From: Pontibacter oryzae
GTDB lineage: Bacteria; Bacteroidota; Bacteroidia; Cytophagales; Hymenobacteraceae
Direction: 5' to 3'
Assembly: GCF_003576375.1 (NCBI RefSeq)
Contig: NZ_QWGE01000002.1
Span: 310,001-374,000 of the forward strand
DNA: 64,000 bases
Shown: positions 50,421-58,615 of the stretch, one piece after another
How the letters are laid out: each line of letters opens with the position of its first letter
How positions within the stretch are numbered: position 1 is the stretch's first letter
Notes under the pieces: model-generated
Seen by the model: the letters and a program-made list of their open reading frames with translations, nothing else
Databases searched by the model: none
Told to the model about the DNA's origin: nothing
Translations under genes and position numbers: made by a program

Positions 50421-51791
50421 TTAGTCTTCGTTAGTATCTGCGGCGATGGCTTGTTTGTTTAAAGACGCCTCATCCTTTACCGCTACTTTTGCACCGTCTT
50501 TCAGCAACTTAGACACGGCTCTAAACGGACCTGACACCACTTTTTGGCCAGGCTTTAAACCGCTTACGATCTGGATATTCTCAAAATCGCTGATGCCTGT
50601 TTTTACTTTAACCGTTTTTACGCTGTTTGTGGCTTCGTCGTATACAAATACAACTTCTTCTACCTGTGCCGCTGGCGCAGCTGCTTCCTGCTGCTCGCCT
50701 TCATCTTCAGGTTTCTCGCCACCCTGCGGCTCAGCAGAGCGTGTAGTTACCGCAGACAAAGGTACGGATAAAACGTTAGATTTTCTTTCTGTGATAATGT
50801 CCACGGAAGCGGTCATGCCTGGGCGGAACGGACGGGAAGTAGTTTCGCGAAGGTGATCGTAAGAGCGGTTGATTAAGCGGATGCGTACTTCAAATTCAGT
50901 TACTGCCTCCAATGTAGTTGCATCTTTAGCAGTGTTGGCAATAGAAGTAACCACACCTTTAAACTTCTCGTCGCGGCTGGTGTAGGAATCAACCTCTACA
51001 ATAACTGAGTCTCCGAGGGCTACGCGGATAATGTCGTTCTCGTTCACGTTTACGCGTACCTCCATGTTGTTCAGGTTAGCAATGCGCATAATCTCGGTAC
51101 CGGCCATTTGAGAGGTGCCAACCACGCGCTCGCCCTGCTCTACGTTCAGTTTAGAAACAATACCGCTAACCGGTGCGTAAATGGTGGTTTTGTTCAGGTT
51201 TTCGCGCGCATCTTTTAAAGATGCCTGCGCGTTTTGCACGTTATACTCGGAGGCGCGAACGCTTTGGCGGGCCGACTCAACTTCTTGCTTTGTGGCCAGG
51301 TAGTTTGCCTCAATTTGCTGCCACTCCGACTGCGAAATCACTTTCTGTGCGAAAAGCGGTTTGTTGCGCTGGAAGTTCTGCTCTACCTGTGCAAAGTTTG
51401 CCTGTGCCTGTGCCAGTCGTGCCTTTGCCTGCGCTAGGTTGGCGCGCATGGTGTTAACAGAAGCTTGCTGTGCATCCACCATCGACTGGTAGTTATCAGG
51501 GCGGATACGGAGTAGAAGTTGACCTTTTACAACGGAGTCGCCTTCTTCAACATTCAATTCAATGATTTCTCCAGAAACGTCCGGGCTGATCTTCACCTCG
51601 GTTTCGGGCTGAATCTTGCCGGAGGCGCTCACTTTTTCTACAATGTCTGCGGATTTAGCTTCGGCGAGCACTACTTCGGTGCCTTCCTCCTTGCCTATCC
51701 AGCCCTGCATTTTAGCCACAATGATAAATACCAGGAATACCAGCAGTACGCCGATCAGAATGGGGATTAGCTTTGATTTTTTCTTAGCCAT
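50421..51791 (-). CDS. Periplasmic adaptor protein of a tripartite efflux pump (HlyD/MacA family)
   Basis: The 456-residue membrane-fusion protein has an N-terminal membrane anchor (ILIGVLLVFLVFIIVAKMQG), a biotinyl-lipoyl-like half-motif (SGKIQPETEVKISPDVSG), a long coiled-coil hairpin (about 100-220, rich in QAKARLAQAQ heptads), the second half-motif (IYAPVSGIVSKLNVEQGERV) and beta-barrel domains. It links an inner-membrane transporter to TolC. No inner-membrane pump is encoded beside it. It is 5 bp from tolC upstream and 5 bp from gpsA downstream. Confidence 0.92.
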   Translation of the reverse strand: MAKKKSKLIPILIGVLLVFLVFIIVAKMQGWIGKEEGTEVVLAEAKSADIVEKVSASGKIQPETEVKISPDVSGEIIELNVEEGDSVVKGQLLLRIRPDNYQSMVDAQQASVNTMRANLAQAKARLAQAQANFAQVEQNFQRNKPLFAQKVISQSEWQQIEANYLATKQEVESARQSVRASEYNVQNAQASLKDARENLNKTTIYAPVSGIVSKLNVEQGERVVGTSQMAGTEIMRIANLNNMEVRVNVNENDIIRVALGDSVIVEVDSYTSRDEKFKGVVTSIANTAKDATTLEAVTEFEVRIRLINRSYDHLRETTSRPFRPGMTASVDIITERKSNVLSVPLSAVTTRSAEPQGGEKPEDEGEQQEAAAPAAQVEEVVFVYDEATNSVKTVKVKTGISDFENIQIVSGLKPGQKVVSGPFRAVSKLLKDGAKVAVKDEASLNKQAIAADTNED

Positions 51792-51796
51792 AGTTT

Positions 51797-53260
51797 TTAG
51801 AAAGATATGTCTTTGCCTTGGTAAAAGTCTAGAACTTTGAGTTTGAAGATATAATCATACTTAGCCTGCAGTAGCTCAGACTGAGCGCTACGGAATGTAT
51901 TGGCCACAATAACATACTCCACGGAGTTTATGACGCCAGCGTTCAGGCGAAGCTCGGCATTCCGGACGTTTCTCTCCGAAGCCCTCACCTGCTCTGCTGC
52001 GGCTGTATACTTGCGCCTAGCGGCCACCGCGTCTACATATGCCTGTTCTATAGTCTGGCGCAGGTTGTTGCGTGCAATATCCGCGTTCAGGTCAGCGTTT
52101 TCCTGGGCAAGTATGGCTCGTTGTACGCTATTGCGTACCTGGAAACCATTGAAAACTGGAACTGACAGCGATAAGCCGACGTTTTTACCTACGTTATCCT
52201 TCGCTTGGTCAAAGAAGGAATAGTCGCCGTAAACGGGTGCCTGCTGCTGCACATAAAACGTTTGCGGCTGGGTGCCTTGTGGGTCAGTAAAGAGTGTTTG
52301 CTTTATAAAGACATTCTCACGGCCCAGCAAAAAGTCGGACGTACTGGCATAACGGGTATTGATTCCTGCTCCCAAACTTAAACGTGGATAGTAGTTACCT
52401 TTCGCAGCATCCACGCCTTTTTGCGCGCTTTCAACCCGCAGGTCAACGGCCTTAATGGCTGGGAGCGTTTGCAAGGCAACATCATATACTTGTGCTGCAT
52501 CGGCTACGATTGGGTTTTGCCCCGGCTCTGGCAGCTCAGGTATCTCTATCTGAAACTCCGTGTTAGCCTGAATATTCAACAATTGCATCAGGTTTAACCT
52601 GGCAATGTCGCGCTGGTTCATGGCATTGATCACATTCAGTTCATCAGTAGCGAACTGAGACTCCAGGTCAAGCACGGAGTTCTCGGCTACGCTGCCGGCG
52701 TCAAACAGTATGCGGGTCCTGTCCAACTGCTGCTTTGTAGCATCGCGCTGCAGTTCTGAGGTTTTAATCAGTTCATCAGAGAAAAGAACATTAAGGTATG
52801 ATGTTACAATTTGTATGATGATGTCGTTTTGTGTCGAAAGCACATCCTGCTTGCTCGCCTCCAGCTCAAGCTTGTTTTGCTTGATTAGGTTGTTGAGTCT
52901 GAAGCCTTGAAATAAGGGAACAGAAGCATTGGCAGAGAAATTTGCAGTTTGCGCTTCCTGTGTCTGAACGGTGAAAGTAACCGGGTCCTGAAAAGAACCG
53001 CTGTTAAAAAAATAGCTGCCGCTGGCATTTAAATTAGGCAGCCTATCCATCCGCGACTGTTTGTAGTCTATTTCGTTAATTTGTTTGTTTAAGGTGCTTT
53101 GCCTTACCTGCAGGTTATGGGTTTTGGCATACTCCACGGCCTCCTGCAAAGTCCAGACGCCATCGCCGTTTGGGTCTTGCTGTTGTTGTGCCATAGCCGC
53201 CGGCGCACTTGCCGCAGCCAGGCCTAACGCCAGCAGTAAGTTCTTTGATGTTTTTTTCAT
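51797..53260 (-). CDS. TolC-family outer-membrane efflux protein
   Basis: The 487-residue protein has a signal peptide (cleaved near AAMAQQQ), then two structurally repeated TolC/OEP halves: VWTLQEAVEYAKTHNLQVRQ opens the first, and long coiled helices with SAQKGVDAAKGNYYPRLSLG open the second. It would form the trimeric outer-membrane exit duct for the adaptor encoded 5 bp downstream. Confidence 0.93.
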   Translation of the reverse strand: MKKTSKNLLLALGLAAASAPAAMAQQQQDPNGDGVWTLQEAVEYAKTHNLQVRQSTLNKQINEIDYKQSRMDRLPNLNASGSYFFNSGSFQDPVTFTVQTQEAQTANFSANASVPLFQGFRLNNLIKQNKLELEASKQDVLSTQNDIIIQIVTSYLNVLFSDELIKTSELQRDATKQQLDRTRILFDAGSVAENSVLDLESQFATDELNVINAMNQRDIARLNLMQLLNIQANTEFQIEIPELPEPGQNPIVADAAQVYDVALQTLPAIKAVDLRVESAQKGVDAAKGNYYPRLSLGAGINTRYASTSDFLLGRENVFIKQTLFTDPQGTQPQTFYVQQQAPVYGDYSFFDQAKDNVGKNVGLSLSVPVFNGFQVRNSVQRAILAQENADLNADIARNNLRQTIEQAYVDAVAARRKYTAAAEQVRASERNVRNAELRLNAGVINSVEYVIVANTFRSAQSELLQAKYDYIFKLKVLDFYQGKDISF

Positions 53261-53274
53261 AGTAGGTATACTTA

Positions 53275-53952
53275 TTATAGATCAATGTTAGGGATATAGA
53301 CCACATGCTTCACCCAGGCAAGCTGCTTCAGGTACTCCAGCGTGATAGGCTTTATGCCCGAGTCCATTTCAATAAACTGGCGCGCCCGGTCGTTCTTACC
53401 CTTGCGCGATACGTTCATGGTGGCAATATTGCATTCGTCGTGGGCCAGAACCGAAGCGATAAAGGCGATACTTCCTTTCACGTCGTCAGCATCAATAATC
53501 AACGTATGGAGTGTGGCGGAGAAGTTGGCTGAAAAGCCATCTACTTCAACTATTTTTATCACGCCACCCCCCCGGCTTTGCCCTATTACTTCAACCTCGC
53601 GCTCTCCTGCTTTCAGGTTTAGCTTAATGGTATTGGGGTGCATGGTGGATGCATTGCCCACCGAACGAAACGTATACTTTAAGCCACGCTCTTTTGCGAA
53701 ATCAAAAGCTTCTTTAATGCGCTTATCATCAGTTTTAAAGTCGAGCAGGCCAGCCACTATGGCGCGGTCGCTGCCATGGCCCTCATAAGTGCGGGCAAAG
53801 GAGTTATAAAAGGTAATGGTTGCCTCCTGTGGTGCGGCCCCCAAAATGCGAATAGCCGCTCTGGCAATCCGAACCACCCCAGCCGTATGCGAGCTGGATG
53901 GCCCTATCATCACTGGCCCGATCATATCAAAAACGCTGCTTTTCTCAGCCAT
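53275..53952 (-). CDS. sdaAB: L-serine dehydratase, iron-sulfur-dependent, beta subunit
   Basis: The 225-residue protein matches the beta subunit/domain of the Fe-S L-serine ammonia-lyase, which converts serine to pyruvate and ammonia. Motifs are FDMIGPVMIGPSSSHTAGVV at the N-terminus and an ACT-like C-terminal domain (LIIDADDVKGSIAFIASVLA). The alpha subunit, which binds the cluster, is not in the window. It is 14 bp upstream of tolC on the same strand, an odd metabolic neighbour. Confidence 0.92.
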   Translation of the reverse strand: MAEKSSVFDMIGPVMIGPSSSHTAGVVRIARAAIRILGAAPQEATITFYNSFARTYEGHGSDRAIVAGLLDFKTDDKRIKEAFDFAKERGLKYTFRSVGNASTMHPNTIKLNLKAGEREVEVIGQSRGGGVIKIVEVDGFSANFSATLHTLIIDADDVKGSIAFIASVLAHDECNIATMNVSRKGKNDRARQFIEMDSGIKPITLEYLKQLAWVKHVVYIPNIDL

Positions 53953-54198
53953 ACTTTATAATATCGTAAAAATCAAATTTAGCAATTAAGTAGCAGCTTT
54001 GCGCTATTCCGTGGTTAATTTAGCTTTATTTCTACAAACCCGCTTTTTCTATCTACAAAACTTGCCCAACCTTCCATAAAGCCAGAGCTTAAGTAAGGAT
54101 AATATGGTTAAATGCTTTTCTGAAAACCTAATAGCTCCGTAAAAAGAGAATAGATGTCTTATGTTACTGCATTCCATTCGCGGGCTCAACAATTTTCG

Positions 54199-54206
54199 TA
54201 TTTTTG
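54199..54206 (+). promoter_or_regulatory. Candidate -7 element TATTTTTG before the tryptophan dioxygenase gene
   Basis: TATTTTTG fits TAnnTTTG and lies 35 nt before the ATG at 54242. It also argues that upstream in-frame ATG codons (from 54161) are not the start. Confidence 0.45.
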
Positions 54207-54241
54207 CCACAATTCACCCTCAAATAAATAACTCTCTCGGC

Positions 54242-55204
54242 ATGAAGCATGCATTTAAACCCGAAGTGCTTGAACAGCTAAAGCGGCTGGAGGAAAAGTA
54301 TGTACCCCTAGGGCAGGACCTGGCAGCTTACCTGGAAGGGCTCTTCCATACTAATTTTCTATCCTATTGGGATTATATCCATCTGGATGCCCTGCTGAGC
54401 CTGCAGAACCCGCGCACCGATATTCCGGATGAAAAGATCTTTATCATGTATCACCAGATTACGGAGTTATACTTTAAGCTTTGCCTGGAGGAGTTTAAGC
54501 AAATCGGTGAGACAAAGGATATTACAGTGGATGAGCTATTGCTTCGCTTGAAGCGCATAAACCGATACTTTGATAATTTGGTTAGCTCTTTCGATGTGAT
54601 GGTGGATGGCATGGACCCCAAACAGTTCCTGCAGTTCAGGATGGCGCTGATGCCTGCCAGTGGGTTTCAATCGGTGCAGTACCGCATGATAGAGATTGCC
54701 TCCACAGACCTGCGCAACCTGGTGGATAAAGCCAAGCGCGCCGCACTGGGCCTAGAGAGCACGCACGAGGAGATGATAGGCTGTATTTACTGGAAAGAAG
54801 GCGCCACCGAGGTTGCCTCCGGCGCTAAAACCCTTACGCTGCTGCAGTTCGAGGAAAAGTATACCGACCAGCTTATCCGGTTTGCCAAGGAATACACGCA
54901 TAAAAACGTGTGGTATGTCTATAAAAACTTGCCAGAGGAGGACCAGCAAAACCCAAAGCTGAAGGAAGCCCTGCGCAACCTCGATAGCAACGTGAATGTG
55001 AACTGGCCGCTGATGCACTACAAGTCTGCAGTGCGTTACCTGCAGCGCGACCCTGAGGTAATTGCTGCCACCGGCGGCACTAACTGGCAAAAGTATTTGC
55101 CTCCGCGTTTTCAGAAACGAATATTTTACCCTGAGCTCTGGAGTGAGCAAGAACTGGGAGAATGGGGCAAAGGCTGGGTAGACAGAGTGCTGAAAGATCT
55201 GTAA
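54242..55204 (+). CDS. kynA: Tryptophan 2,3-dioxygenase
   Basis: The enzyme opens the indole ring of tryptophan to N-formylkynurenine, the first step of the kynurenine route. The 320-residue form from ATG 54242 (MKHAFKPEVLEQ) has TNFLSYWDYIHLDALLSLQ, the substrate and heme region IMYHQITELYFKLCLEE, FLQFRMALMPASGFQSVQY, and C-terminal ATGGTNWQKYLPPRFQKRIF. The other kynurenine genes are not in the window. Confidence 0.93.
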   Translation: MKHAFKPEVLEQLKRLEEKYVPLGQDLAAYLEGLFHTNFLSYWDYIHLDALLSLQNPRTDIPDEKIFIMYHQITELYFKLCLEEFKQIGETKDITVDELLLRLKRINRYFDNLVSSFDVMVDGMDPKQFLQFRMALMPASGFQSVQYRMIEIASTDLRNLVDKAKRAALGLESTHEEMIGCIYWKEGATEVASGAKTLTLLQFEEKYTDQLIRFAKEYTHKNVWYVYKNLPEEDQQNPKLKEALRNLDSNVNVNWPLMHYKSAVRYLQRDPEVIAATGGTNWQKYLPPRFQKRIFYPELWSEQELGEWGKGWVDRVLKDL

Positions 55205-55384
55205 ATCTAATGCCCGGAGCCTACACTGGTTCAAGAAGTCATACTATTTTTTCAACCATTGAATTAGTGCGCCTCTTGCGTTGTTACAGTCCAGCTGTGG
55301 CTGATTTTTTATAGTGCATAACTATATCACCATCAATTAAAATTTAATCAAAGAGTTTAAGGCTAACTACCTTACCTGTTAGTA

Positions 55385-56965
55385 ATGAGAAAGAAAGAAT
55401 TAGAACTGGTGCTTCCGCCAGAGCTCGCGTTTGATGCGCAGCAGCTAGACAGGGAGATCCTGAAAAGCGCACAGGTGCAGCCAGAAGATGTGAAATTCCT
55501 GCACCGTGTGAAGCGCTCCATCGATGCCCGCGGGCGAAGCGTACAAGTGCTAGTGCGGGCAGATGTATACCTGGATAACCCGCCGTCAGACATTATCTCC
55601 CCGAAGTATACTTACCCTGATGTTTCCAAGGCTAAGCAAGTTGTGATTGTCGGTGCCGGCCCGGCCGGGCTCTTCGCTGCGTTGCGCTGTATTGAACTTG
55701 GCCTGAAACCCGTGGTATTGGAGCGTGGCAAAGATGTGAGAAGCCGGCGCCGGGATTTGGCCGCCATCAACAAGGAGCATACCGTTAACCCTGACTCTAA
55801 CTATTGCTTTGGCGAGGGCGGAGCAGGAACATACTCTGACGGAAAGCTCTACACCCGTTCCAAAAAGCGCGGCGATGTGCAGCGGGTGCTCCAGATACTT
55901 GTGCAGCACGGTGCCACTCCTGATATACTATTTGATGCCCATCCGCATATCGGCACAAACAAATTGCCTAAGATCATCGAGGCGATCCGGGAAACAGTGC
56001 GCGAGGCGGGCGGTGAAGTGCTGTTTGATAAGCGCGTGAGCGATTTTATACTTGAGCATGGCGAGATGCGTGGCGTAGTAACACAAGACGGCCAGGAATA
56101 CCTGGGTGAGTCGGTTATACTTGCCACAGGCCACAGTGCCCGCGATATATTTGAGCTGCTGCACCACAAAGGCGTAACCGTGGAGGCGAAGCCTTTTGCC
56201 ATGGGTGTGCGCGTAGAGCATCAGCAGAGCCTGATCGACAGTATACAGTATAAGTGCGAGGACCGTGGGCCTTATTTGCCGGCATCGTCTTACGCGCTGG
56301 TGCATCAAACACATTATAACAACAAGAAGCGTGGCATCTTTTCGTTTTGTATGTGCCCGGGCGGTTTTATTGTGCCATCGGCAACGGCTCCCGGCGAGGT
56401 AGTTGTAAATGGTATGTCGCCGAGCCGCCGCGATTCAAAGTTCTCTAACTCAGGCATTGTGGTAGCCATTGAGCTGGAAGATATGGATCTTAGAAAGTAT
56501 GGCGCGCTGGCTGGCCTGCGCATGCAGCAGCAGTTGGAGCAGAAGGCTTGCCAAATGGCTGGCGGCACACAGGCCGCGCCGGCGCAGCTGCTCCAAGATT
56601 TTACCCGGTCCAAAGCTGGCGGCGAATTGCTGGATACATCGTACCAACCCGGTCTGGTGCCAGTGGATATGAATACCCTTTTTTCTGATGAGATGAGCTA
56701 TCGCCTGCGGGAAGGCTTCAAAGCATTTGGAAACAAAATGCGTGGTTACCTAACAAATGATGCACAGATCGTAGGTGTTGAAAGCCGAACCTCCTCACCT
56801 GTGCGCATCCCCCGCGACCGTGAAACGCTAGAGCATGTGCATGTAAAGCGCCTGTTCCCTTGCGGTGAGGGAGCTGGTTATGCGGGTGGCATTGTTTCTG
56901 CGGCTATGGACGGAGAGCGTTGCGCTGAAATGGCCGCTATGAAAGCCGGTGTTCGATCTGTTTAA
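55385..56965 (+). CDS. FAD-dependent oxidoreductase (COG2509-type)
   Basis: The 526-residue flavoprotein has an N-terminal 90-residue domain (ELVLPPELAFDAQQLDREIL; VKRSIDARGRSVQVLVRADV), then the dinucleotide motif VVIVGAGPAGLFAALRCIELG at about 95, a conserved GEGGAGTYSDGKLYTRSKKR, and FSFCMCPGGFIVPSAT and GEGAGYAGGIVSAAMDGERC at the C-terminus. This is a widely conserved uncharacterised FAD/NAD family. Reaction unknown. Confidence 0.9.
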   Translation: MRKKELELVLPPELAFDAQQLDREILKSAQVQPEDVKFLHRVKRSIDARGRSVQVLVRADVYLDNPPSDIISPKYTYPDVSKAKQVVIVGAGPAGLFAALRCIELGLKPVVLERGKDVRSRRRDLAAINKEHTVNPDSNYCFGEGGAGTYSDGKLYTRSKKRGDVQRVLQILVQHGATPDILFDAHPHIGTNKLPKIIEAIRETVREAGGEVLFDKRVSDFILEHGEMRGVVTQDGQEYLGESVILATGHSARDIFELLHHKGVTVEAKPFAMGVRVEHQQSLIDSIQYKCEDRGPYLPASSYALVHQTHYNNKKRGIFSFCMCPGGFIVPSATAPGEVVVNGMSPSRRDSKFSNSGIVVAIELEDMDLRKYGALAGLRMQQQLEQKACQMAGGTQAAPAQLLQDFTRSKAGGELLDTSYQPGLVPVDMNTLFSDEMSYRLREGFKAFGNKMRGYLTNDAQIVGVESRTSSPVRIPRDRETLEHVHVKRLFPCGEGAGYAGGIVSAAMDGERCAEMAAMKAGVRSV

Positions 56966-56992
56966 AGATAATTGTACCAGACATGTTAATGT

Positions 56993-57032
56993 AAAACCTC
57001 TCTGCATATTTATGCGGCGAGGTTTTACTTTT
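56993..57032 (+). terminator. Terminator of the FAD oxidoreductase gene
   Basis: AAAACCTC pairs with GAGGTTTT and the inner CTGCAT with ATGCGG, followed by ACTTTTT. Confidence 0.75.
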
Positions 57033-57116
57033 TAAAGCGGTCGAGGATCATCAACTTTTTAATTGCACACAAAGTACACTACTTATACTATGTGTTGAAC
57101 TTAATACTTAAACGAT

Positions 57117-57479
57117 ATGAAAAAAACTGTTGTACTGGGAGCCTCAGATAACCCCACGCGTTACGCTTATAAAGCGTTTCACCGCTTGCGTGCACATGGG
57201 TATGAGGCGGTGCCAGTTGGGATAAAAAAAGCTGAACTGGATGGTGAGCCAATTATTACAGACAAAAGCCAGCCTATCGAGGAAGTTGATACAGTAACGC
57301 TATATGTTGGGCCGCGCAACCAGCCCGTATGGTATGATTATATATTAGGGCTAAAACCGAAGCGCATTATCTTCAACCCTGGCACTGAAAATCAGGAACT
57401 TGAACGGATGGCCCAGGAAGCAGGCATTGATACCATGCACCATTGCACCTTAGTGATGCTCGCCTCAAATAGTTATTAG
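57117..57479 (+). CDS. CoA-binding domain protein (YccU-like)
   Basis: The 120-residue single-domain protein matches CoA_binding_2: VVLGASDNPTRYAYKAFHRL at the N-terminus, VPVGIKKAELDGEP, DTVTLYVGPRNQPVWYDYIL and HHCTLVMLASNSY at the end. It has a Rossmann-like fold that binds CoA; a role in acyl-CoA or lysine acylation regulation is speculative. Confidence 0.9.
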   Translation: MKKTVVLGASDNPTRYAYKAFHRLRAHGYEAVPVGIKKAELDGEPIITDKSQPIEEVDTVTLYVGPRNQPVWYDYILGLKPKRIIFNPGTENQELERMAQEAGIDTMHHCTLVMLASNSY

Positions 57480-57575
57480 AAGATAAAAAAACTTGACTCA
57501 GAATAAACTTAGATATTATAGATGCGTATAGGATAATATAAAGAGCAGATGGCATTTGTTGTCTATGCTCAAAAT

Positions 57576-57611
57576 AAGCAGGGGCCTTGTATAAAGGCCC
57601 CTGCTTTGTTT
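57576..57611. terminator. Bidirectional hairpin terminator
   Basis: AAGCAGGGGCCTT pairs perfectly with AAGGCCCCTGCTT around GTATA, followed by TGTTTTT, between convergent genes. Confidence 0.88.
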
Positions 57612-57626
57612 TTATACTAGCACGAG

Positions 57627-58451
57627 TTATAGTTTACTCTCCGGGTTCAGTTCCTCATTTTCCTCTTCCATCAGGTGGCGCATTGTTGCGGCAAGTGCCT
57701 TATCAGGTATTACGTTTGAACCTGTTGCCTGTAGCTTGTTAGCCAGCCCTGGTACCACGCGTACCTCTCCATGCATTAGTGCATTATAACCTTCTCTGGC
57801 AACTTCTTCGGGTTCTGACAGGCTTCCGTGCGCTGCGCGCGTATGGGCAGCCCCCGCCCTCCTGAAAAACATTGTATTGCTAGCACCCGGGCATAGCGCA
57901 GTTACAGTAACGTCCGTATCTTTTAATTCATTGGCAATAGCCTCCGAGAAAGACAGTAAAAACGCTTTAGTAGCCCCATATATAGCCATTAGCGGCGAAG
58001 GCATGAAAGAAACCACGGATCCAAGGTTTAAGATTTTACCCTCGTTTCGTTTTTTCATATCCTTCAGAAAGAGCTTGGTTAGCTCCACCGGCGTAGTCAC
58101 GTTTAGTTGAATAATCGCTTTTTCGCGTTCTAAATCAGTTTCGAAGAAAAAGCCATGCACGCCGGCACCAGCGTTGTTAACCAGCACGTCCACATCAATG
58201 CCTTGCTGCACAACTTGGTCGTAAACTTCTCTAGGAGCCTCTGGGCGTGTTAAATCTGCTGTAATGATGCATACTTTTTCCAAGCCATACTCATCTTGCA
58301 ACTCGTAGCCCAGCTTCTTCATTCTGTCCGTACTCCTGGCAACCAGGATGAGGTTATAGCCATCTTTGGCAAATAGCCGAGCGAATTCCATCCCAAATCC
58401 ATTTGAGGCCCCGGTGATAAGTGCGGTTTTTTCTTTGTTCTGTTCTTTCAT
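57627..58451 (-). CDS. SDR family oxidoreductase (DltE/YqjQ-like)
   Basis: The 274-residue protein is a complete classical SDR of the DltE-like branch: cofactor motif TGASNGFG, LVARS, VDVLVNNAGAGVHG, catalytic Ser in NLGSVVSFM, YGATK as the Tyr/Lys pair, then CPGASNTMFF. Substrate unknown. It is on the same strand as the ybbP-like gene but separated from it by a strong terminator. Confidence 0.9.
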   Translation of the reverse strand: MKEQNKEKTALITGASNGFGMEFARLFAKDGYNLILVARSTDRMKKLGYELQDEYGLEKVCIITADLTRPEAPREVYDQVVQQGIDVDVLVNNAGAGVHGFFFETDLEREKAIIQLNVTTPVELTKLFLKDMKKRNEGKILNLGSVVSFMPSPLMAIYGATKAFLLSFSEAIANELKDTDVTVTALCPGASNTMFFRRAGAAHTRAAHGSLSEPEEVAREGYNALMHGEVRVVPGLANKLQATGSNVIPDKALAATMRHLMEEENEELNPESKL

Positions 58452-58555
58452 AGCATTTAGTTAAAATTAATTCTGCAGGCAGATTTGTTTCTTTCCGTTT
58501 TACCAGCATCCAGGTGTTTTGGTTTCCTGCGTTTACGAGCGATGGGCGTAAGCTA

Positions 58556-58602
58556 TAATAAAAGAGCGCCCGTGATACAATACCACGGGCGCTCTTTTAT
58601 TA
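58556..58602 (-). terminator. Strong terminator of the ybbAP-like transcript
   Basis: A 19-bp perfect stem (core AGAGCGCCCGTG/CACGGGCGCTCT) with a 9-nt loop and T-rich ends, 13 bp after the permease stop codon. Confidence 0.9.
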
Positions 58603-58615
58603 CCTTCCGGTTGTT

